Shown: positions 19,069-29,029 of the stretch, piece after piece
Layout: each line of letters begins with the position of its first letter
How positions within the stretch are numbered: the first letter of the stretch is position 1
Source: Pseudomonas paeninsulae
GTDB taxonomy: Bacteria > Pseudomonadota > Gammaproteobacteria > Pseudomonadales > Pseudomonadaceae
Direction of reading: 5' to 3'
Assembly (NCBI RefSeq): GCF_035621475.1
Contig: NZ_CP141799.1
Coordinates: forward strand, 900,001 to 964,000
Length of the DNA stretch: 64,000 nucleotides
The notes under the pieces: model-generated
Databases searched by the model: none
What the model saw: only the letters and a program-made list of their open reading frames with translations
Told to the model about the DNA's origin: nothing
Translations under genes and position numbers: made by a program

Positions 19069-20214
19069 TCAGCGGCCCAGTTCGCGCACCAGCGACTCGG
19101 CGCTGATTTCGCTGATCGACTTGGCGCCGGTCAGGACCATGGCCACGCGCATCTCTTTCTCGATCAGCTCGAGCAGGTTGCTCACGCCCGCGCCGCCGGC
19201 TACGGCCAGCGCGTAGATGAAGGCGCGCCCGAGCAGTACTGTGTCGGCCCCCAAGGCGATCATCCGTACTACATCCAGGCCGGTGCGAATGCCCGAGTCG
19301 GCCAGGATTGCCAGCTCGCCCTTGACCGCATCGGCGATGGCCGGCAGTGCGCGCGCGCTCGACAGCACGCCGTCGAGCTGGCGGCCACCGTGGTTGGAGA
19401 CGACGATGCCGTCGGCGCCAAAACTCACCGCGTCCTTGGCGTCCTGCGGATCGAGGATGCCCTTGATCACCATCGGGCCGTCCCAGAATTCGCGGATCCA
19501 CTCCAGGTCCTTCCACGAAATCGACGGGTCGAAGTTGGCGCCGAGCCAGCCGATATAGTCCGCCAGGCCGGTGCGGCTGCCGCGGTAGGCGGAGATATTG
19601 CCCAGGTCATGGGGGCGGCCGAACAGGCCGACGTCCCAAGCCCAGCTAGGGTGAGTCATGGCCTGCAGCATGCGCCGTAGCGGCGCGTTCGGTCCGCTCA
19701 TGCCGGAGTGGGCGTCACGGTAGCGGGCGCCCGGTACCGGCATGTCGACGGTGAACACCAGGGTGGTGACGCCGGCGGCCTTGGCGCGCTCCAGCGCATT
19801 CTTCATGAAGCCGCGATCCTTGAGCACGTAGAGCTGGAACCACATCGGTCGGTCGATCGCCGGCGCCACTTCTTCGATCGGGCACACCGACACCGTGGAC
19901 AGGGTGAAGGGAATGCCCTTGGCTGCAGCTGCCTGGGCCGCTTGCACTTCGCCGCGGCGGGCGTACATCCCCGTCAGGCCGACGGGGGCCAGCGCCACGG
20001 GCATCGCCAGGGTTTCATTGAACAGGCGGGTTTCCAGACTCAACTCGGACATGTTGCGCAGAACCCGCTGACGCAGGGCGATGTCGGCCAGATCCTCGAC
20101 GTTGCGCCGCAACGTGTGTTCGGCGTAGGCGCCGCCGTCGAGGTAGTGGAACAGGAACGGCGGTAGCTTGCGTTGCGCCGCTGCGCGGTAGTCGGTAGAA
20201 GCAGAAATGATCAT
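19069..20214 (-). CDS. lldD: L-lactate dehydrogenase, FMN-dependent, quinone-linked
   Basis: 381 residues from the ATG at 20214; the frame is open 18 codons further but those are not family-like. An alpha-hydroxyacid oxidase-type TIM barrel. Catalytic His275 lies in [12 protein letters not shown], substrate Tyr in FHYLDGGA, and the FMN phosphate region is [11 protein letters not shown]. The family oxidises L-lactate to pyruvate and reduces membrane quinones. It follows lldP by 108 bp and precedes the D-lactate enzyme, so both lactate isomers are handled by one operon. Confidence 0.95.
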   Translation of the reverse strand: MIISASTDYRAAAQRKLPPFLFHYLDGGAYAEHTLRRNVEDLADIALRQRVLRNMSELSLETRLFNETLAMPVALAPVGLTGMYARRGEVQAAQAAAAKGIPFTLSTVSVCPIEEVAPAIDRPMWFQLYVLKDRGFMKNALERAKAAGVTTLVFTVDMPVPGARYRDAHSGMSGPNAPLRRMLQAMTHPSWAWDVGLFGRPHDLGNISAYRGSRTGLADYIGWLGANFDPSISWKDLEWIREFWDGPMVIKGILDPQDAKDAVSFGADGIVVSNHGGRQLDGVLSSARALPAIADAVKGELAILADSGIRTGLDVVRMIALGADTVLLGRAFIYALAVAGGAGVSNLLELIEKEMRVAMVLTGAKSISEISAESLVRELGR

Positions 20215-20322
20215 CGGTTTCACCCTAGTGCCAGGAGTAGGCTGTTCTTGCCCAGGACGCGGCCCCATAAGTGCTGCGGGGCCGACCTGTCTGGGTTATA
20301 CGGGAGTCGTAAATGGAGCCTG

Positions 20323-22017
20323 TCAGCCAGCGGCCAGGGGGTCGCTAACGCCCAATACATAGATCGCGATCATGGCGATCGCGCCGGTGAAGAGCACGTA
20401 GTACAGCGTAGGCCATATGGTTTTGCGCAGGATGCTGCCTTCGCGACCCAGCAGACCGACCGTGGCAGAGGCGGCGACCACGTTGTGGATGGCGACCATA
20501 TTCCCTGCGGCGGCACCAATGGCCTGTGCCGCGACAACCAATGCGCCGGAGATGCCCAGGTTAGTGGCCACGCCGAACTGGAACTGGCTGAACATCATAT
20601 TGCTGACCGTGTTGGAGCCGGCGATAAAGGCCCCCAGGGCGCCAATGCTCGGTGCCAGCAGCGGGTAGATGCCACCGACGCTGTCAGCCACCCAGCGCGC
20701 CATGAGGATCGGCATGCTGGCCAGGTCGGCGCCGTTGACGCCCGAGTTGATCAGGATGCGCACCATCGGCACGGTGAACAGCAGGACGAAACCGGCGCTG
20801 AGCAGCACGCCGGAGGATTCCTTGACCGCCGAGCCCAGATCGCGCAGCTTCATGCCGTGGAAGAAGAAGGTGGCGATGACGACCGCAACCAAGATGCCGC
20901 CGGGCAAATACAGCGGCATGAAGTTGGCGCTGACCCCGGTCTCACCAAGCAGGTCGGGGAAGTTCACCACCACAGCCTTTAGTGCAGCACTGACTTGCGG
21001 CACGACCCGGCTGATCACCAGCAGGGCACCGACCAGCACATAGGGCAGCCAGGCGCGCAGGGAGCTCATTGGCTTGGCGGTCAGTTGGTCCAGCTTCATT
21101 TCTATGGTGCCCAGCCATTCGCTCGGCCACTTGTCCGCCGGGGCAAAGTCCCAGGTGGTTTTTGGCAGCAGAAAGCCCAGGCGCGCTGCGCTGGTGACAA
21201 TCGCCAGACCGATCAGGCCGCCGGCCAGCGATGGAAATTCCGGACCGAGGAATACCCCGGTGAGGGCGTAGGGGATGGTGAAGGCCAAGCCGGCGAAAAT
21301 TGCGAACGGCAGGACTTCGAAGCCGGCTTTCCAGCTTTTTTCGGTGCCGAAGAAGCGTGTCAGCATCAGCACCATGATCAGCGGCATCACAGTGCCGACG
21401 ATGGCGTGAATGATCGCCACTTCACTGGTGATCAACTGTAGGAACTGCGCCCAGGAAGAGCCTTGCTCAAGCAGTTGCGCGCCGAGGGTGGCCGAATCCA
21501 GGCCGGTATTGACCCCGACTATGATGGGCGTGCCCACAGCACCGAAAGACACCGGTGTGCTCTGTACCAGCATACCCATCAGTACCGCGGCCATGGCCGG
21601 GAAGCCGATGGCCACCAGCAGCGGTGCGGCAATCGCCGCTGGCGTACCGAAGCCGGAGGCGCCTTCGATAAAGCAGCCGAACAACCAGGCAATGATGATC
21701 GCCTGAATGCGCCGATCAGGGCTGATGGTGGCGAAGCCAGCGCGGATCGCGGTGATGCCGCCGGAGTGCTTGAGGGTGTTGAGTAGCAGAATGGCGCCGA
21801 AGATGATCCACAGCAGACCGAGGGTAATCAGCAGGCCTTGCAGGGTCGAGGCGAGTACGCGGTTGACGCTCATCTCCCAGGCGAACAGACCAATGGCGGC
21901 GGTTACCAAGTAGACCAGCGGCATGGCGTGCTTGGCCGGCCAGCGCAGGCCGACCAGCAGGATGGCTGCGAGCAGGATCGGGGAAAAAGCGAGTAGAGCC
22001 AGAAGACCAGATGACAT
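20323..22017 (-). CDS. lldP: L-lactate permease
   Basis: 564 residues, highly hydrophobic with about 12-14 membrane segments, of the LctP family (signature [16 protein letters not shown] at about 115-130, and [25 protein letters not shown]). Symports lactate, probably also glycolate, with protons. Ribosome site AAGGAGAG precedes the ATG at about 8 nt. First gene of the lldP-lldD-dld operon; its promoter region contains the LldR operator at 22143-22163. Confidence 0.95.
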   Translation of the reverse strand: MSSGLLALLAFSPILLAAILLVGLRWPAKHAMPLVYLVTAAIGLFAWEMSVNRVLASTLQGLLITLGLLWIIFGAILLLNTLKHSGGITAIRAGFATISPDRRIQAIIIAWLFGCFIEGASGFGTPAAIAAPLLVAIGFPAMAAVLMGMLVQSTPVSFGAVGTPIIVGVNTGLDSATLGAQLLEQGSSWAQFLQLITSEVAIIHAIVGTVMPLIMVLMLTRFFGTEKSWKAGFEVLPFAIFAGLAFTIPYALTGVFLGPEFPSLAGGLIGLAIVTSAARLGFLLPKTTWDFAPADKWPSEWLGTIEMKLDQLTAKPMSSLRAWLPYVLVGALLVISRVVPQVSAALKAVVVNFPDLLGETGVSANFMPLYLPGGILVAVVIATFFFHGMKLRDLGSAVKESSGVLLSAGFVLLFTVPMVRILINSGVNGADLASMPILMARWVADSVGGIYPLLAPSIGALGAFIAGSNTVSNMMFSQFQFGVATNLGISGALVVAAQAIGAAAGNMVAIHNVVAASATVGLLGREGSILRKTIWPTLYYVLFTGAIAMIAIYVLGVSDPLAAG

Positions 22018-22142
22018 GTTGGTCTCTCCTTAGCGGCGCGCGATGCGCATGGGTGAATGCGGATGCAGCGGTGCGGCAAGTGGTTTGGCGATGACCGGCA
22101 TGGCAGACCTCATAAGCTTCTTGGAATTGTTCTAGGTTTGGG

Positions 22143-22163
22143 TAAATTGGTAATACCAATTTA
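22143..22163. promoter_or_regulatory. LldR operator, perfect palindrome
   Basis: TAAATTGGTA-A-TACCAATTTA is a 21-bp perfect palindrome around one central base in the lldP-lldR intergenic region. TTGGTNNTACCAA fits the FadR/LldR-family consensus TNGTNNNACNA. It lies 126 bp from lldP and 169 bp from lldR. The remaining part of the 314-bp interval holds no gene. Confidence 0.8.
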
Positions 22164-22331
22164 CAATGTGGCGCGGCCAGAGTAAAAGTGGATGCTTGCT
22201 ACTGTCAATTAGCAGGCTTACTACTTTGGTCGAGTGTCCTTGTCTTGTAAGGGCTCCGGCGCCGCTATAGGCTTGCTCTACAGATGCCCGGGGAGGGCGT
22301 TGCAGGTGGTAAAACCAGTGAGGTTCGGGCT

Positions 22332-23114
22332 ATGGAAGTAGGGCAGGTGCGCCAGCGCCGTTTGTCGGACGATATTGTCAGTCAGCTGGAAACCATGATC
22401 TTGGAAGGTACGTTGAAGGCGGGCGAGCGACTGCCCGCCGAGCGTGCGCTGGCCGAACGGTTCGGCGTGTCGCGACCGTCGTTGCGCGAGGCAATTCAGA
22501 AACTGGCGGCCAGGGGCTTGCTAGTCAGCCGTCAGGGCGGCGGTAACTATGTCGCCGACTCGCTCGGCTCGACCTTCAGTGATCCGCTGTTGCAGCTGCT
22601 GGAGAGCAACCCGGAAGCCCAGCGCGACCTGCTGGAGTTTCGCCACACCCTGGAAGGTTCCTGTGCGTTTTATGCAGCCCAGCGCGCCACCGAGCTGGAC
22701 CGTCAGCGCCTGAGGGAGGCATTTGCCGCGCTGCAGGACTGTTACAGCCGTAGCGGCAAGGTGACCCGCGCTGAAGAGGGGGCGGCTGATGCGAGCTTTC
22801 ACCTGGCCATTGCCGAAGCCAGCCATAATGCCGTGCTGCTGCACACCATTCGCGGCTTGTTCGACCTGCTCAAGCGCAACGTGGTGACCAATATCGGCGG
22901 CATGTACGCCCAGCGCGACGAGACCCGCGACATGCTGATCGATCAGCATCGGGCACTTTATGAGGCGATCATCGAGGGGCGTGCCGAAGACGCGCGGCAG
23001 TTGTCCAATCGGCATATCGATTATGTGCAGGAAGTGCTCGCCGAAGTGCAGCAGCAAGCGCAGCGCGTGGCGCGGGCGCAGCGGCGCGGATCAGCCGCAA
23101 TCACTAAGCCGTAG
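22332..23114 (+). CDS. lldR: FadR-family GntR regulator of lactate utilisation
   Basis: 260 residues from the ATG at 22332; an upstream in-frame start at 22284 adds a non-family leader. N-terminal winged helix (LSDDIVSQLETMILEG, LPAERALAERFGVSRPSLREAI), C-terminal FCD domain (about 90-235) with the metal or ligand residues Asp/His in DASFHLAIAEASHN and His in DQHRALYEAI. Divergent from lldPD-dld with the operator between, as in LldR/LctR systems. Expected to repress the operon without L-lactate and to release or activate with it. Confidence 0.9.
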   Translation: MEVGQVRQRRLSDDIVSQLETMILEGTLKAGERLPAERALAERFGVSRPSLREAIQKLAARGLLVSRQGGGNYVADSLGSTFSDPLLQLLESNPEAQRDLLEFRHTLEGSCAFYAAQRATELDRQRLREAFAALQDCYSRSGKVTRAEEGAADASFHLAIAEASHNAVLLHTIRGLFDLLKRNVVTNIGGMYAQRDETRDMLIDQHRALYEAIIEGRAEDARQLSNRHIDYVQEVLAEVQQQAQRVARAQRRGSAAITKP

Positions 23115-23275
23115 AGGGGTAGGTTGGTCGCCGACAAGATTTCCGATCAAGTCCGGTGTCACCGGGCGGCGTAACCCAGCATGGCGATGAGTCTGCTGGC
23201 GCGGCGTGGTCAACTGAAGTGCTGCTCACATGAGCGAGGAGGAGCAATGAAGTTGACGCCTCCTTCCTCCGCCGA

Positions 23276-23758
23276 TCAATCGTCCTTGCCCTTGGTGCGC
23301 ATGGCGCGCTGGACTTCACGGTCGGCGTCACGCTCTTTTTCGGTGTGGCGCTTGTCGAAGTCCTTCTTGCCCTTGGCCAGGGCGATCTCGCATTTGATCA
23401 AATGCGCCTTCCAGTAAACCGCCAGTGCCACGCAGGTGTGACCCTTCTGCTGTACGGCGCCGAACAGTTTTTCCAGCTCGCGCTTGTTCAGCAGCAGTTT
23501 GCGCGTGCGGGTCGGGTCGGCAATCACGTGGGTGCTGGCAGTCTTCAGCGGGGTGATGTGGAAGCCCATCAGCCAGGCTTCGTTGTCCTTCAGCAATACA
23601 TAGCTGTCGACCAGCTGGGCCTTGCCAGCGCGCAGGCTTTTCACTTCCCAGCCGGCCAGGACCAGGCCCGCCTCGAATCTGGATTCGACGAAAAAGTCGT
23701 GCATCGCCTTTTTGTTCTGGGCAATGGTGCCTTGAGGGTGTTTCTTTTGTTTAGCCAT
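23276..23758 (-). CDS. smpB: SsrA-binding protein SmpB
   Basis: 160 residues from the ATG at 23758 ([10 protein letters not shown]). It contains the SmpB OB-fold core [20 protein letters not shown] and [14 protein letters not shown], and the basic C-terminal tail [15 protein letters not shown] that enters the mRNA channel of the stalled ribosome. It binds tmRNA and is required for trans-translation. It converges with lldR and diverges from the SNF transporter gene. The ssrA gene lies about 11 kb to the left. Confidence 0.97.
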   Translation of the reverse strand: MAKQKKHPQGTIAQNKKAMHDFFVESRFEAGLVLAGWEVKSLRAGKAQLVDSYVLLKDNEAWLMGFHITPLKTASTHVIADPTRTRKLLLNKRELEKLFGAVQQKGHTCVALAVYWKAHLIKCEIALAKGKKDFDKRHTEKERDADREVQRAMRTKGKDD

Positions 23759-23867
23759 AGGGCGCGCATTATAGGGAGTCGTTGGCCTGCTGGCGACAGC
23801 CTGATCTTGAGAGAGGTGGGCTAATCCCGGACAATGCGCATCTTTTGCATATATTTCGGGCGTATTC

Positions 23868-25271
23868 ATGGTGAGTGACAAGGTTTCGATTCACGGCGCC
23901 TGGGCCAGTCGTTGGGTGTTTATCCTGGCAGCAACCGGTTCCGCAGTGGGTCTCGGCAATATCTGGAAGTTTCCCTACATGGCCGGCATGTATGGCGGTG
24001 GGGCCTTTGTCATCATGTACCTGGTGTGCATTTTCCTGGTCGGCTTGCCGATCATGCTGGCAGAAACCCTGATCGGGCGCCGCGGCCGGCAGAGTCCGGT
24101 GAATTCTCTGCGAGCGCTGGCGCTAGAGTCAGGCGCTTCGCCACGGTGGTCGTGGGCCGCGCTGATGGGCATGATCGCCGCGCTGCTGATCCTGTCCTTC
24201 TACAGTGTCATCGCAGGCTGGTCGCTGGACTACATCATCGGCATGGGTGGCGGTCAGTTCGAGGGCATCAGTGCAGAGGGGGCGGGCGCTACGTTCGGCG
24301 CGCTGACGGCCGACCCTTGGCGTCTAACCCTGTGGCACACGCTGTTCATGCTGTTGACCGGCTTCGTTATCGCCCGTGGTGTCGTGGCCGGCCTGGAGCG
24401 CAGTTTGCGCATCATGATGCCGCTGCTGTTCATCTTGCTGCTGGTGCTGCTGGGTTACAGCATGACCACCGGACACTTTATGCAGGGCTTTCACTTCCTC
24501 TTCGATTTTCAGCCCGACAAGTTGCTCGACGGCGTGCTAGCAGCCATGGGGCATGCCTTCTTCACCCTCAGCGTTGGCGTCGGTTCGATCATGGTCTACG
24601 GCGCCTATATGCCCAAGCGCGCCTCGATCGGCTCGACGGTGTTGGCGGTCGGCATTCTCGACACCCTGGTGGCCTTGACGGCTGGTTTGGCGCTATTTCC
24701 TATCGTGTTTGCCGCCGGCATGGAGCCGGGCGCCGGCCCCGGGTTGATGTTCGTCACCTTGCCGGTGGCCTTCGGTAGTATTGCGTTCGGTCAGGTCATG
24801 GGTACGCTGTTTTTCGTATTGGTGCTGATCGCGGCCTGGACCTCGTCTATTTCCATGCTGGAGCCCGCCGTTGCTTACCTGGTCGAGCGTACCGAGCGCA
24901 GCCGGGGGCAGATTACCAGCGGGTTGGTGCTGGTGTGCTGGGTGGTGGGCATGGGCACGGTGTTGTCCTTCAATGTCGCTGCCGAGGCCAAGTTCTTCGT
25001 CTTCGCTGGCGACGGTTTTCACCTGTTTCAGTGGGGCGCCGAAGGCGGGCGAAACTTCTTCGACAGCATCGACTACCTGACCAGTCGCATTCTCTTACCG
25101 GCAGGTGGCCTGGCCTTCGTGCTGTTCGCCGGCTGGGTGCTCAAGCGCGAAGCGGTGCGCGAGGAGTTGGCGATCAACAATCCGCTGTTGTTCGGCGTGG
25201 TCTATTGGTTGATTCGTGTGGTGGCGCCATTGGGTATATTGATCGTGTTTGTCGCAGAGTTGACGAAATGA
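23868..25271 (+). CDS. Sodium-dependent transporter, NSS/SNF family
   Basis: 467 residues, about 11-12 membrane segments. The family signature [24 protein letters not shown] (positions about 22-45; core [10 protein letters not shown]) forms the sodium and substrate site in transmembrane helix 1. Bacterial members import amino acids or tryptamine-like compounds with Na+. Substrate not predictable. No obvious operon partner upstream; ratA starts 34 bp downstream on the same strand. Confidence 0.88.
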   Translation: MVSDKVSIHGAWASRWVFILAATGSAVGLGNIWKFPYMAGMYGGGAFVIMYLVCIFLVGLPIMLAETLIGRRGRQSPVNSLRALALESGASPRWSWAALMGMIAALLILSFYSVIAGWSLDYIIGMGGGQFEGISAEGAGATFGALTADPWRLTLWHTLFMLLTGFVIARGVVAGLERSLRIMMPLLFILLLVLLGYSMTTGHFMQGFHFLFDFQPDKLLDGVLAAMGHAFFTLSVGVGSIMVYGAYMPKRASIGSTVLAVGILDTLVALTAGLALFPIVFAAGMEPGAGPGLMFVTLPVAFGSIAFGQVMGTLFFVLVLIAAWTSSISMLEPAVAYLVERTERSRGQITSGLVLVCWVVGMGTVLSFNVAAEAKFFVFAGDGFHLFQWGAEGGRNFFDSIDYLTSRILLPAGGLAFVLFAGWVLKREAVREELAINNPLLFGVVYWLIRVVAPLGILIVFVAELTK

Positions 25272-25305
25272 GTGCAGTCACCCTATTGAATGAAGTTGCA
25301 GGCTT

Positions 25306-25740
25306 ATGAGTACCCATATTCAGCGCTCGGCGTTGCTGCCGTACCCGGCTTCCGCCCTTTTCGAACTGGTTAATGACGTGGCGCGTTACCCCGAGTTCCT
25401 GCCCTGGTGTGCGGCCAGTGAGGTTCTGGACGCCAGTCAAACCCACATGCGCGCCAGTCTGGCAGTGGCCAAGGGTGGGGTTAGCCAGCGTTTCATTACC
25501 CGTAATGTGCTGGTCTGGGGGCAGTCGATCGAGCTGACTCTGGAGGAAGGGCCGTTCAGTCAGCTGCATGGCCAGTGGGTGTTCAAGGCATTGGGCGACA
25601 GGGCCTGCAAAATGAGTCTGGACCTGACCTTCGAATATGCTGGTCCCTTGGTGCGGGTCACGCTTGGACCACTGTTCAACCAGGCGGCAAACACCCTGGT
25701 GGACGCATTCTGTCAAAGGGCGAAGCAGCTATATGGATAG
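25306..25740 (+). CDS. ratA: RatA-like START-domain protein (polyketide cyclase/coenzyme Q-binding)
   Basis: 144 residues forming one START/SRPBCC domain. The N-terminal HIQRSALLPYPASALFELV and DVARYPEFLPWC and the C-terminal LFNQAANTLVDAFCQRAKQLYG are typical of the RatA/Coq10-like family. In E. coli RatA associates with 50S subunits; a coenzyme-Q-binding role is also proposed for relatives. Overlaps rnfH by 8 bp, the conserved ratA-rnfH pairing. Confidence 0.9.
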   Translation: MSTHIQRSALLPYPASALFELVNDVARYPEFLPWCAASEVLDASQTHMRASLAVAKGGVSQRFITRNVLVWGQSIELTLEEGPFSQLHGQWVFKALGDRACKMSLDLTFEYAGPLVRVTLGPLFNQAANTLVDAFCQRAKQLYG

Positions 25741-26053
25741 CAAGATGATCGTGGTCGAAGTGGTTTATGCCTTGGCGGATAAGCAGAAGCTGCTGCGTCT
25801 GAGTCTGCCTTACGGTACTACGGTGCGCCAGGCAGCCGAGCAGTCGGGCATGCAGGTGCATTTTCCTGACCTTGAACTGGCGAGCATTCCGCTGGGGATC
25901 TTCGGCAAGGCGGTAGCCAGGCCACAAGAGCGGGTGCTGGAGGATGGCGAGCGGGTGGAGATCTATCGGCCGCTGATCGCCGACCCGAAAGAGGTGCGCA
26001 AGCAGCGTGCGGCCAAGGCGGCAAAAGCCAAGGCTGATGAAGAGGGCGTTTGA
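25733..26053 (+). CDS. rnfH: RnfH family ubiquitin-fold protein
   Basis: 106 residues from the ATG at 25733, inside the end of ratA. Family pattern VVEVVYALADKQKLLRLSLPYGTTVRQAAEQSG, where the core VYALADKQKL to GTTVRQAAEQSG gives the beta-grasp fold, then GIFGKAV and ERVEIYRPLIADPKEVRKQRA. Function not settled; it pairs with RatA in a toxin-antitoxin-like gene order. Followed by a strong terminator. Confidence 0.92.
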   Translation: MDSKMIVVEVVYALADKQKLLRLSLPYGTTVRQAAEQSGMQVHFPDLELASIPLGIFGKAVARPQERVLEDGERVEIYRPLIADPKEVRKQRAAKAAKAKADEEGV

Positions 26054-26072
26054 CGTCAGATCGGCGCGCATG

Positions 26073-26101
26073 AAAAAGCCCGGAAATATCCGGGCTTTTT
26101 T
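26073..26101. terminator. Bidirectional terminator between rnfH and bamE
   Basis: Stem AAAAAGCCCGGA / TCCGGGCTTTTT with loop AATA, T tracts on both strands, between convergent genes. Confidence 0.9.
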
Positions 26102-26117
26102 GCGTCTGCCTGCCTGC

Positions 26118-26636
26118 TTACTGCGGCGAGCTGTCCAGCGGTTCGGGGGTCGGCACCGGTACGCTTTGTACCTCGTCAACTTCGCGCTGGATCTGCTCGA
26201 GCAGCGAGCCTGGCGCCGGTCGCTCTTCAGTTTGCGGTTGTGCAGTGGTTGGTGCCGCCGTGCTGGCGCCATCCTGGCCAAGAATGGCCTCATCGCGACT
26301 GACGCCCGGCATGAAGTCGCCCGACAGGCCGGCCAGTTGATCATTGCCATTGAAGATCACGCTGACGCGCTCTTGCAGGCGTTTACCACCGCCTGGTTGA
26401 ATGCTGTACAGGTAGTCCCAGCGGTTGGCATGGAAGGTATCGGTCAACAGCGGGTTGCCCATGATAAACCGCACTTGGCTGCGGGTCATTCCGGGGCGCA
26501 ACTGATCTATCATGTCTTGGCTAACGACATTGCCCTGTTGGACGTCGATTTTATAAACCCCGGGGAAAGAACAACCGGCGAGCGCGAGGAGTCCCACGAA
26601 GGTGAGACTGGTCAGCAGGAACTTGGTTTTTTGCAT
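26118..26636 (-). CDS. bamE: Outer membrane assembly lipoprotein BamE (OmlA/SmpA)
   Basis: 172 residues from the ATG at 26636 (MQKTKF). Lipobox LALAGC places the lipid-modified Cys at residue 22. The BamE domain follows: [45 protein letters not shown]. It stabilises the BamA-BamD complex that folds outer membrane beta-barrels. The C-terminal 50 residues are Pro/Ala/Glu-rich, longer than in enterics but usual in Pseudomonas OmlA. Divergent from fur, the conserved omlA-fur pair with about 97 bp between starts. Confidence 0.95.
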   Translation of the reverse strand: MQKTKFLLTSLTFVGLLALAGCSFPGVYKIDVQQGNVVSQDMIDQLRPGMTRSQVRFIMGNPLLTDTFHANRWDYLYSIQPGGGKRLQERVSVIFNGNDQLAGLSGDFMPGVSRDEAILGQDGASTAAPTTAQPQTEERPAPGSLLEQIQREVDEVQSVPVPTPEPLDSSPQ

Positions 26637-26733
26637 CGGCGGGTGACTTCCACTATCTTGGCTGGGCAACGTAAACCCCGATCATACCCGCAATAAAGGA
26701 AGCTGCGAAGCCGCTTCCGCGAGAAAGCAGACC

Positions 26734-27138
26734 ATGGTTGAAAATAGCGAACTACGCAAAGCTGGCCTGAAAGTGACCCTGCCGCGGGTCAAGATTCTGC
26801 AGATGCTCGATTCCGCCGAGCAGCGTCACATGAGTGCAGAGGATGTTTACAAGGCCCTGATGGAGGCGGGCGAAGACGTCGGCCTGGCCACCGTGTACCG
26901 CGTTCTGACCCAGTTCGAGGCTGCAGGATTGGTGGTGCGCCATAACTTCGATGGTGGTCATGCCGTGTTCGAGTTGGCCGATGGTGGTCATCACGACCAC
27001 ATGGTCTGTGTCGATTCGGGTGAGGTGATCGAGTTCTTCGATGCTGAAATCGAGAAGCGCCAGAGGGAGATCGTGCAAGAGCACGGCTTCGAGATGGTCG
27101 ATCACAACCTGGTGCTCTACGTGCGCAAAAAGAAGTAA
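26734..27138 (+). CDS. fur: Ferric uptake regulator Fur
   Basis: 134 residues. N-terminal winged helix (LKVTLPRVKILQML, GLATVYRVLTQFEAAGLV), then the dimerisation and metal domain with HAVFELADGGHHDHMVC carrying the His cluster HHDH. Only one Cys remains in that region; the CXXC pairs of the E. coli protein are absent, as in other Pseudomonas Fur. Represses siderophore and iron uptake genes with Fe2+. Ends KKK before a terminator. Confidence 0.97.
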   Translation: MVENSELRKAGLKVTLPRVKILQMLDSAEQRHMSAEDVYKALMEAGEDVGLATVYRVLTQFEAAGLVVRHNFDGGHAVFELADGGHHDHMVCVDSGEVIEFFDAEIEKRQREIVQEHGFEMVDHNLVLYVRKKK

Positions 27139-27157
27139 GCGCACAAGCGCGTCATGC

Positions 27158-27189
27158 ACAAAGGCGACCCTCGGGTCGCCTTTGTTGTT
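27158..27189. terminator. Terminator between fur and recN
   Basis: ACAAAGGCGACCC with GGGTCGCCTTTGT, a long stem ending in TTTGTTGTTT on the plus strand and A-rich on the other. Serves the convergent fur and recN genes. Confidence 0.85.
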
Positions 27190-27200
27190 TCAGAAACCCG

Positions 27201-28874
27201 TTAAGCCTCGGCGCTGCCGACCATCTGCCGGGCATGGGCCAAGGATTCCTCGGTCAGGTCGACGCCGCCCAGCATGCGGGCGATTTCTTCGACGCGCTGA
27301 TTTTTATCCAGCTTGCTCACGGCCGTGTGGGTTGCATCGCTGCCGCGCACCTTGTGTACGAACAGGTGCTGATGGCCCTGGGCGGCCACTTGTGGCAGGT
27401 GAGTGACGGCCAGCACTTGGCCGCGCTCGCCGAGACGGCGCAACAGTTGCCCGACCACTTCGGCGGTAGGGCCGCCAATGCCGACGTCGACTTCGTCGAA
27501 CACCAGGGTTGGCACCCGAGAGGTTTGCGCGGTGATCACCTGGATCGCCAGGCTGATGCGTGACAACTCGCCGCCAGACGCGACTTTGGCCAGGGTCTTG
27601 AGCGGTTGGCCGGGGTTGGCACTGACCAGGAACTCCAGCTGTTCGAGGCCGTTGGGCTGTGGTTCGCCGCTGTTATTAGCGCTCAGCGTGATGCTGAAAC
27701 GCCCTCCCGGCATGCCCAGATTCTGCATTTCCAGTTCTACCGCTGTGGCCAGTTCGCTGGCCGCTCGGTGGCGCAGGGCGCTGAGCTCGCCGGCCTTTTC
27801 CTGGTAGTGGCGCTCGAAGGCGGCCAGTTCATCGTTCAGGCGTTCGGCGGCCTGGTCGTCGGCGTTAAGGCTTTCCAGCTCATCGAATAGTTGCTGCTGC
27901 ATGGCAATCAGCTCGCCGGGCTGAATCCGGTGCTTGCGCGCCAGGGTATAGATTGCATCCAGTCGTTCTTCCATCTGCTGCAGGCGCTCGGGGTCGGCGT
28001 CGAAATGGTCGAGGAAACGATTGAGCTCGCCGACCGCTTCCTCCACCTGGATCTGTGCACTGGCCAGCAGGTTGGTCGCTTCGCTCAAGGCGCTCGGCTG
28101 GCCCTGGAAGGCGCCCAGGCGGTTGAGGCTACCGGACAGTGCCGAGAGCACGTTGCTGGCATCATTCTCACTGCACTGTTCGATCACCAGGCGGCAGGCG
28201 CTGAGCAGGCTTTCGGCATTGGTCAGGTTCTTGTGTTCCTGTTCCAGCTGTACCAGTTCATTTTCACCCAGAGCCAGGCTATCCAGTTCTTCCAGTTGGT
28301 AGCTGAGCAGCTGATGGCGTGAACGCTGCTCGTCGCCGAGGCTGGACAGGCGCTGCAGCTCATTCTTGGTCTGTTTCCAGCGCTGCGCCGCCAGTTGCAC
28401 CTGGCGCGCCAGTTCCTGGCTGCCGGCGTATTCGTCGAGCAGGCGGCGGTGGGTTTCGGCCTTGAGCAGGGATTGGTGTTCGTGCTGGCTGTGGATGTCG
28501 ATCAGTAGCTCGCCGATGGCCTTGAGGTCGCCCTGGGGGCAGGGCGAGCCATTAATGTAGCCGCGCGAGCGGCCTTCGGCGGTGATCACGCGACGCAGGA
28601 TGCACGGGCCGTCGCTATCCAGGTCGCGTTCGGCCAGCCAGGTGCGGGCTTCGGGGATGTCGCCAAGGTCGAAACTGGCCAGGATGTCCGCCTTGTCGGC
28701 GCCGGGACGCACCACGCCGCTGTCGGCGCGATCCCCCAGGCACAGGCCGAGGGCGTCGAGCATGATCGATTTGCCAGCGCCGGTTTCGCCGCTGATTACG
28801 CTCATGCCGCTATCCAGCTCCAGGTCGAGATGTTCAACGATGGCGTAGTTGTGTACGGACAGGTGCACCAGCAT
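27201..28874 (-). CDS. recN: DNA repair protein RecN
   Basis: 557 residues from the ATG at 28874 (MLVHLSVHNYAIVEHL); five upstream codons are open but not conserved. An SMC-like ATPase: Walker A GETGAGKS near residues 29-36, a central coiled coil (about 160-370), and the signature LASGGELSR-type (here VASGGELSRISLAI) before Walker B LVFDEVDVGIGG. Cohesin-like role in recombinational repair of double-strand breaks, usually LexA-controlled; a LexA-like box lies 25 bp upstream of the start. Confidence 0.97.
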   Translation of the reverse strand: MLVHLSVHNYAIVEHLDLELDSGMSVISGETGAGKSIMLDALGLCLGDRADSGVVRPGADKADILASFDLGDIPEARTWLAERDLDSDGPCILRRVITAEGRSRGYINGSPCPQGDLKAIGELLIDIHSQHEHQSLLKAETHRRLLDEYAGSQELARQVQLAAQRWKQTKNELQRLSSLGDEQRSRHQLLSYQLEELDSLALGENELVQLEQEHKNLTNAESLLSACRLVIEQCSENDASNVLSALSGSLNRLGAFQGQPSALSEATNLLASAQIQVEEAVGELNRFLDHFDADPERLQQMEERLDAIYTLARKHRIQPGELIAMQQQLFDELESLNADDQAAERLNDELAAFERHYQEKAGELSALRHRAASELATAVELEMQNLGMPGGRFSITLSANNSGEPQPNGLEQLEFLVSANPGQPLKTLAKVASGGELSRISLAIQVITAQTSRVPTLVFDEVDVGIGGPTAEVVGQLLRRLGERGQVLAVTHLPQVAAQGHQHLFVHKVRGSDATHTAVSKLDKNQRVEEIARMLGGVDLTEESLAHARQMVGSAEA

Positions 28875-28898
28875 GGCGAGGCCTCCCAAGGCTTAGGT

Positions 28899-28914
28899 GT
28901 GTATATTTATACAG
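28899..28914 (-). promoter_or_regulatory. LexA (SOS) box of recN
   Basis: On the minus strand CTGT-ATAAATAT-ACAC, one base from the consensus CTGT-N8-ACAG, 25 bp before the recN start. Confidence 0.65.
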
Positions 28915-28948
28915 TGTTTGTTTCTTGGCTGGCAATCCTTGTGCAGCA

Positions 28949-28976
28949 CTTGAAGCTGCAGAATTTGTCCCCATAT
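28949..28976 (+). promoter_or_regulatory. Heat-shock (sigma-32) promoter of grpE
   Basis: CTTGAAG, 13 bp, then CCCCATAT: very close to the RpoH consensus CTTGAAA-N11-16-CCCCATNT. It lies 54 bp before the grpE start, with the ribosome site GAGGAG at 29018-29023. Confidence 0.85.
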
Positions 28977-29029
28977 AGGCGGCAGACGCGCAAGTTTAGG
29001 CTTGCGTCGAATTTTTAGAGGAGAAACGC

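Noticed and set aside
20173..20982. Plus-strand frame over the lldD-lldP junction
   Set aside because: Lies antisense to both genes, no start signal, His/Asp-rich shadow composition.
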